This document shows, piece by piece, positions 58,347 through 64,000 of a stretch of 64,000 nt of DNA (its first letter is position 1; every line of letters begins with the position of its first letter). The notes under the pieces are model-generated. The model had not been told where the DNA came from. It saw nothing but the letters and a program-made list of their open reading frames with translations, and searched no databases. The position numbers were made by a program, and so were the translations under genes. This stretch comes from Nautilus pompilius (Eukaryota > Mollusca > Cephalopoda > Nautilida > Nautilidae), in assembly GCA_018389105.1 (NCBI GenBank), contig JACATO010002131.1:1361001-1425000 (forward strand), given 5' to 3'.

Positions 58347-61300
58347 GTAAGTTTCCACTAATTGCGCTTTAGTGAGATTGTGTTGCATCACCACTGGACC
58401 GAGAGTTTCTAGTATCCAGTCACCAGACGAAAGAAACTGAATAATTTTAACAACAATTTGTTTTTTTTTTTTTTGTTGTTGTTGTTGTTATCATTTCTAA
58501 ACAATTATTTAGACATTAGTTGAAGCCTTCCAGAGATTATATAAGTTACTCAAGAAAACCTCTCCTCAAACATACCATATAGATAGATGGACAGATTGTC
58601 TGTCTTGAGAAAGTCCCCTCCAGGTCTGGTTGGCTCTTGGTTATTTAGTTAACAGCTGCTCTATTTTAGTCCATTTTGAATTGTTTGTTTGTTGTCCAGC
58701 TCTTCTACTTATCAATGCCAGAGAGGCAGACAGCTGCTGTTTAGCATATCAAGGACCCCTTCTGCAGCTCTTCCTGTATCAATGGTAATATGTTACTCTA
58801 AGTTGCTCCTAATTTTCTACACTTTAATAGATTTTTTCCTTCTATTGTGTATATATATATATATAATTTTGGGAGATTTCTTTTGCCATCTACATTTCTC
58901 AAGTCATGGTTCAGTGTCTATAGTTCAGCCAACAATGCCCCTCCCATCAAAAGAACCAGGTGTTGTCACAGCTGACTTATATTTCAAATCCATTTCAGAT
59001 TAATGTTATTCATGTTACTGTTTTATGTCAAAGTATATATATATATATATGGATTGTCACTGTGCCATTCTTGTGTTTCTGCAGATATTTACATATTAAA
59101 CCTTTTTTTTTTTAAAAAAATGATAAATAGATGTTGACTGTCATCAGAAATGGTAAGGTATATGCATGTGTTGTATCATAGCTTACCTGTTGGAATCAGT
59201 CATGGATTAACTAACAGGTGTTGGGCATTAATGATGATGCATATAGACTGTTTCATATTCAATGGTCCAGTTTCTGTGATATTAACAAAAAAAAAAAAAA
59301 AAAATTATTATTTCTAAAGGTTTTTAAGAAGAGAGAAAAATGTATTTACCAGCTAATATTGATTTGGTAACATGACATACAAATTTTACCAAACAGGATT
59401 CTTTAGAAATAGGATATTAGTAATTATTGAACCTGTTTATGAAATGAATATGATAGAAATCCAGTCAGTATTTTTAAACATCTTCAGTTTATCACCTTCC
59501 CTGAGAGTAAAATTTACTCTCTATCTATAGGTCTAGTTTTGCATCTTGTGGTCTTACAATATCAATAAAAATTTGTCATCAGGTGGCCCATTACATATAA
59601 AATCAGGCTCTCTACAGTTGTTCTTACCTGGAATTTATGACAATAGAAAGCCCAAGGTTTTAAGGTCACTAATTTACCACATGCTACAAAGATCCAATAG
59701 TCTAAGATGGGAATGACAATGTAGGTGATGATGAAGTCAACACTAGTGATTATGAGGATTGGAATTAACATAGCTTTGGAAACAGTGTTTGTCGTCTACA
59801 AACTTTACAACTTCTTCACTACTGCACTATAGGTAAAGGAGATAATATGAACAAATGCTATCATCAGCTGCTGCTCCTTGGTTCTGTGAACTGTAGCTGT
59901 GTAAGCCTTGCTGACTGGTGACTGCAGAACATCAAGAATAACAACTGCGCGCATAAACAAGCTGACATTTTTTTCACATATTCCTGCACTTTTTAAATGT
60001 TTTGTTTTCATACTTTGACTTTTGAACTTTGGGAATCATTCTAAAGATAGTAAAAAAAAAAAAAACATATCCATTTTTTAAAAAAAATAAATAACAGTTG
60101 TACTTAGTGGATGAAAACAATAAAAGAAAAAAACCTATCCCACTATTTAATAATACACACGATTCCATTCAGGGATAATATTTTTGTTAGGAAGTCCCCT
60201 TCCCCCTTTTATTTTGTCAGGAGCTGTAGTCCTGCAAGCTCAGGTTGGGCAGAATGTGTTATGTGAGATCCTGCTTTGGAAAATAGCTGACAAGTTTCCT
60301 GATTATGTTATGATTTATTGTAAACCTTATACCCGCTTTTTCTGCAAGTCAATTCATACATTCTGTTTCCTTGTTTCAGAGCAATAAAATGGCTTTGACT
60401 GCTTTCTTGGGGTTCAGAGATTGATTTTGTGTATGGTAGTCAGTGCCCCCTCTGCCAACGCCAAGTGATTAGACTACTGAACTGCCAATGTCAGGGGGGG
60501 AGCTGAAGTTCTTTTCCCAGTCAGGACTGGCCCTGTTTGGCATCGTACCTCCGTTGGCATGGTTTCTTCTCACTCTTTCGCCAACTGGTTTCCATGGGTT
60601 TTCTTCAGGCGTGTCAGTTTCTTCCTGCATTTAAAACTAAAGGGTTCAAGTGGGACTTTTCCTTCCCCCTTTGACATCGCACATGAGTGCGCCGCCACCT
60701 TTGCATTGGTATGCTATTCTAGTGTCGCTATGAACAAAGATTTATTATTCTTATCATTATTAGAATTCTGATGCTTGAGTGGACTGCAGTGTTTAAAGTG
60801 AAGTGAGCTGTGTACACAAATCCATGGTGGCTGCCTGGAACTAAAACACACAAAACAGCAGCAGATCTGTGTAAAGTGGACCCCCCCAAAAGAATAAACA
60901 GCATTACCCCTTGATCTCATCATTAATCTGCAGAACTGTCCAGATATATATATATATATAATCTCTGGGGGCCACAACTATCAACTGGCTGAAGTATCAG
61001 CACAGCTTGGTAGAAGTTTAAACGGCTAAACTGTAAATGTAATATGTTGACAGTAACAGTGTAAACTGGTGTAAAAATTAAACTGATAGGCTGCTGATTT
61101 TCTTTCTTGGTAGAAGGATCACCGTATAAGCCATACAATGGCTTCCTGCTGACTCCCTGTAGCAACTAACCTAAAAATCTACTCTCAAATGTACAGAGAT
61201 GGATGTTTGGGTCACATGCAGCATTTTGTTTACCTAGACACCCACAAACACAAGTTTTAAAAGTTGGAAACACTAATTCTTTCTTTTGGGGGGGGTGGCA

Positions 61301-62268
61301 GACACATTATATATTATTAATAACAACATCTTTTTGCACAAGTAAAAAGTTTATTGGGATTTAATTTCATGTAGAAATATGAACTACAAATTGAAATGTT
61401 TTTTCTCCAGTGTGTCTGAGGGGTGTTTGATAAATCTCAATGGCAGTATTCTTTGGTAAGGAATTGTCATTGTTTTAAAATTTCCTTTTGTTCATTAAAC
61501 AGAAATGCACTTTATTTAAATGGTTTTAATGAACTTGTATAATTAACCTTTTAATCTTTGTGTATATCTGCTTTTTTCTTATCCAACAAATGAAATAGTA
61601 ATAGTTTGATATCTTTGCTTTTTTTTATATTAAAAAAATAATACTACTAACTTGATACAGTTTTGTTTTTTATCAACAGCTGATAGAAATAATCCACCAA
61701 TAGTTTTGTCGATAAATGGTGCCATTGTTAAGTCAGAGGACACCAAGATAGGTAAGCACTACTTAGATATTTCAGAGTAATGTTGTTTTTCTTTAAAACC
61801 CAGAAATCTGTGTTAAAGCTACATGTGACTATGATTTTGGTTTTTCTCTGTTATCTGATCTTTTGTTTTTTGTTTTTATTTAATGATAAGAGTTGATGAT
61901 GGTAGATGCTTCGGTATAATTGTTTTAACTATTTGTAAAAAAAGACGGAAAATAGAACAACTTTAAGACAGAAGAATTTGTTTAAAATATTTCTTCAGAC
62001 TATCTAAAGTTTGATTTTATCATCACCCTTCTCTTCTTTTTAAAGCTGGTTTGAGAATGTGCCGGGTAATAGCTCAAGTCAATTTTTCAATTTGATTCCA
62101 GGATCTGTAATAGGACAAATTACTGCTACAGATAATGATGGACCAAAAAATATTACATTTACTGTGCAAACAGGAAAAGAATTTGTGAACCTTACTGCGC
62201 CTAGACATTCAAAGACCAACAATTGGACAGTGGACATAATACTAATTTCAAAATTAGATCGAGACTGG
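58230..62268 (+). CDS. second cadherin gene, 5' part (runs off right edge)
   Basis: Three coding segments join in phase: 58,283-58,346, 61,680-61,751 and 62,102-62,268, or 101 codons in all. ATG at 58,283 opens MANWKQKEGILLLVLEVF, with a hydrophobic core of about 12-14 residues and a probable cleavage near residue 22 (VFG/ADRNN). That is a secretory signal peptide. The mature start NNPPIVLSINGAIVKSEDTK and the following IGQITATDNDG and ISKLDRDW are the first half of an EC repeat, so EC1. SED replaces the usual PE motif and LDRDW replaces LDRE. A role as an adhesion receptor follows from the family. Its length and membrane topology cannot be judged. Lying downstream of, and on the same strand as, the first cadherin gene, it may be a tandem relative. 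Confidence 0.78.
58347..61679 (+). other. intron of second cadherin gene
   Basis: Contains TA microsatellites (58,851-58,865; 59,035-59,050; 60,944-60,960), an A-run near 59,286 and a SINE copy at about 60,430-60,665. No further exons are recognised. Confidence 0.55.
60430..60665 (+). repeat. tRNA-derived SINE copy
   Basis: Head-like sequence is followed by CTCCGTTGGCATGGTTTCTT and a diverged core (AAACTAAAGGGTTCAAGTGG then GACTTTTCC). It is the most GC-rich of the copies. Confidence 0.5.
61680..61751 (+). CDS. second cadherin, exon 2
   Basis: A 72-base exon that completes an alanine codon and encodes DRNNPPIVLSINGAIVKSED and four more codons. Phase 1 at both ends. The acceptor is ATCAACAG and the donor GTAAGC. 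Confidence 0.82.
62102..62268 (+). CDS. second cadherin, exon 3 (EC1)
   Basis: The acceptor TTGATTCCAG gives the in-phase join G+GA. It encodes SVIGQITATDNDGPKNITFT through SKLDRDW, with several N-glycosylation sequons (NIT, NLT, NWT). The donor is GTATGT. The ATG at 62,059 lies upstream of the acceptor and is not used. Confidence 0.83.
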
Positions 62269-62595
62269 GTATGTTTGGATATTTTTTATTTTCGTTCCCT
62301 TTTTCTTTGTACTTTTCAAGTTGGTTTGAGTAATGATCCTGCAGTTACTCAAAACTGCAATAATGATGATGATGCAGAAAAATTTAAAAAAAAAAAAAAC
62401 AAAACACTAGATTTAACAGTTTTCCCTATCATCAGTTTCAGAACAATTATTTGCCATTGTGGCTGCATATGGCACTGTTAACTGTGCTTTTCTGATGGTT
62501 GAATGCACATTAATTGTTTATAGTGGGAATGGCTTGAGTAGCACCATCCCTCCATGTTCCAGTGACAGGCATGTGAAGGTCAATTGGTAGGGGGT

Positions 62596-62815
62596 TAGGA
62601 TGCAGAAAGTCCCTGCTAGAATTCTTCATTTTCAGGTGTGGAAGGAAAATGGAGAGCCCAGAGGAAGCTCATGCAGCTTGCTGGTAAAGAAGAGCAAAAA
62701 TGAAACCATGCTAGGGAGATATTCCAAACCTAAAGCCAGTTCTGACTGGGATTCAAACTTAGGTCCACAACCTTAGCAATCCATTTATCTATAAGCTACT
62801 GAATCACCCTCAGAA
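62596..62815 (-). repeat. tRNA-derived SINE copy, antisense
   Basis: On the minus strand it runs from a tRNA-like head with the B-box-like GTTTGAATCCC (about 62,755), through GCATGGTTTCATTTTTGCTC, to the core ATGAAGAATTCTAGCAGGGA (about 62,629-62,608). It is among the least diverged copies. Confidence 0.68.
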
Positions 62816-63304
62816 TAATTAAGGGTTGTTGGGGACAGTCACAAATTCTTCTGGTTATCCATAGTTAAAATTACTAGGGGGGGGACAGGATTATAAAATG
62901 GCTAAAGTATCAGTTCAGCTTTTTGTTTGTTTGGACAAAGGATAGATGAACAGGATAAACTACTTGTATTATTGTTTAATAGTGCTAGTATAAATTATTA
63001 ATTCTTTAGACAGGTAAACATTTGATGACTTAAATCATAACCACTTAGACGATTTTTCAGAGTCTTTCTTACTACGAAGAAAGTAATAGTTTTTTTATCA
63101 TTACCAAATTTGACAAAAAATTTTGTCAGTCCTAGCTCTGTAACACCAGTGTGTGCATAGCTAAGTAGATATTCTGTCATTGTTTAGACAAAGCATTAAG
63201 GATATCTTTTCCAACCTGGAGAAAGGGATAAAATAAAATAGTTGATACATTTCCTGTGTATAGGGGCTTTGTATAAGTCCAAGATGGCTCCTTGCCTCCT
63301 TGTA

Positions 63305-63330
63305 ATAACTAAACTAAACTAAACTAAACC
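63305..63330. repeat. (AAACT)n short tandem repeat
   Basis: About five units of a five-base repeat. Confidence 0.85.
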
Positions 63331-64000
63331 AATTTAGCTGCTCAGTTTTCCCTACTCACTCTAATAAATGAGGGTTTTATATTTGACTAGTGTTGCCAAA
63401 AAAACCAAAGTTCATGATGTAGATCTGGCACTTTACAAATGAACTGTTATTTGCAATAGAAAGAGCAACATATTATTTTAATAATCAGCAGACAGAACTG
63501 TTTCAGATTCTCTGCTTCGCTTTAAGTAAGATCTTGCCTACGCATGTGGTGTTCTTACTTTAAAACCGATTATATAGGGGTTTTGTGGTGTTGACACTTT
63601 GTCGAAGGACATGTGACTGAATGGGAGTAAACACTATAGTTTTATAATCATTAAGCTTTTTGCTTTGATATTTTTAAGCTGTAAGAGCAAAGTGTATTGG
63701 AGATAATAGTTTTTACAATTTGAATATATTGAGTCGTAGCAACTGTACAGTTGTTTTGTATTGAACAGAGCTTGCTGTTGCTGGTTGTAAGGCCATAGCC
63801 AATTGAAGCGAAACCTGGCACTATGTCAGTGACAACAAAACTAATGTCCGCCAAAAAGGAAATACAGCAATTTATCAAACTAGGCATAATTATTAACATC
63901 ATGAGTGAGAGAACCAGTTGAAAGCTGGTGTAAAGTCACATCACAAGTAGTCTGTTTAGATGTATTGAACTGCCAAGAAACTTGTAAGTAGACCTCTGGG

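Larger units (their letters stand above)
62269..64000 (+). other. intron of second cadherin gene, right edge
   Basis: Contains the SINE copy at about 62,596-62,815 and an (AAACT)n run at 63,305-63,330. The exon that should complete EC1 was not found before the window ends. Confidence 0.5.

Noticed and set aside
62059..62481. 140-codon open frame with cadherin sequence
   Set aside because: The start lies before the splice acceptor and the end is intronic. Only 62,102-62,268 is coding.
1..64000. CRISPR arrays, bacterial operons, viral genes or toxin genes
   Set aside because: No regularly spaced repeats, operon-like gene packing or such protein families are visible. The window is ordinary animal nuclear DNA.

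Overview
The window is AT-rich animal nuclear DNA. Short coding exons with GT-AG splice sites are scattered through long introns, and transposon remains are frequent. No bacterial or viral gene organisation is visible. The tRNA-headed SINE family with a conserved core, the mariner/Tc1/hAT/Tigger repertoire and the cadherin content suggest a lophotrochozoan, most likely a mollusc. That placement is inference.

1-27,350 (+ strand): the 3' part of a cadherin gene. Fifteen exons between 873 and 24,566 join with compatible phases into one open frame of 712 codons plus a stop. They encode five extracellular cadherin (EC) repeats, a membrane-adjacent domain like that of cadherin-23/protocadherin-15, one transmembrane helix and a tail of about 17 residues. 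The 5' exons lie left of the window. One intron has a GC-AG boundary and several EC calcium motifs are altered. The introns hold a full-length but frameshifted mariner (6,974-8,303), a nearly full-length DUF4371-type hAT relic (about 16,200-18,420), an antisense ZMYM1/DUF4371-type hAT relic (about 20,336-21,100), a non-autonomous hAT element with an 8-bp target duplication (24,619-25,551) and SINE copies.

27,350-36,000: intergenic. It holds a GC-rich LTR-like repeat with a CAG/CAA tract (28,260-28,860), two degenerate Tc1-like elements (about 30,600-31,300 and 33,730-34,575, the second with a 215-bp tandem duplication) and SINE copies.

36,180-36,720: the most GC-rich, CpG-rich stretch apart from transposons. 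It looks like a promoter and first exon, with a strong splice donor after 36,705. No partner coding exon is found nearby.

36,700-58,200: mostly unannotatable AT-rich sequence with SINEs, two adjacent ZBED/SCAND3-like hAT relics on the minus strand (about 46,500-50,840, with a foldback repeat nested inside), a Tigger/pogo-like element (51,405-51,974) and a Tc1-type MITE (57,356-57,710).

58,230-64,000 (+ strand): the 5' end of a second cadherin gene. Its exons encode a signal peptide and the start of EC1, and it runs off the right edge. The two cadherin genes therefore lie head to tail. The GC-rich exon at 36.6 kb may be the untranslated first exon of this second gene.
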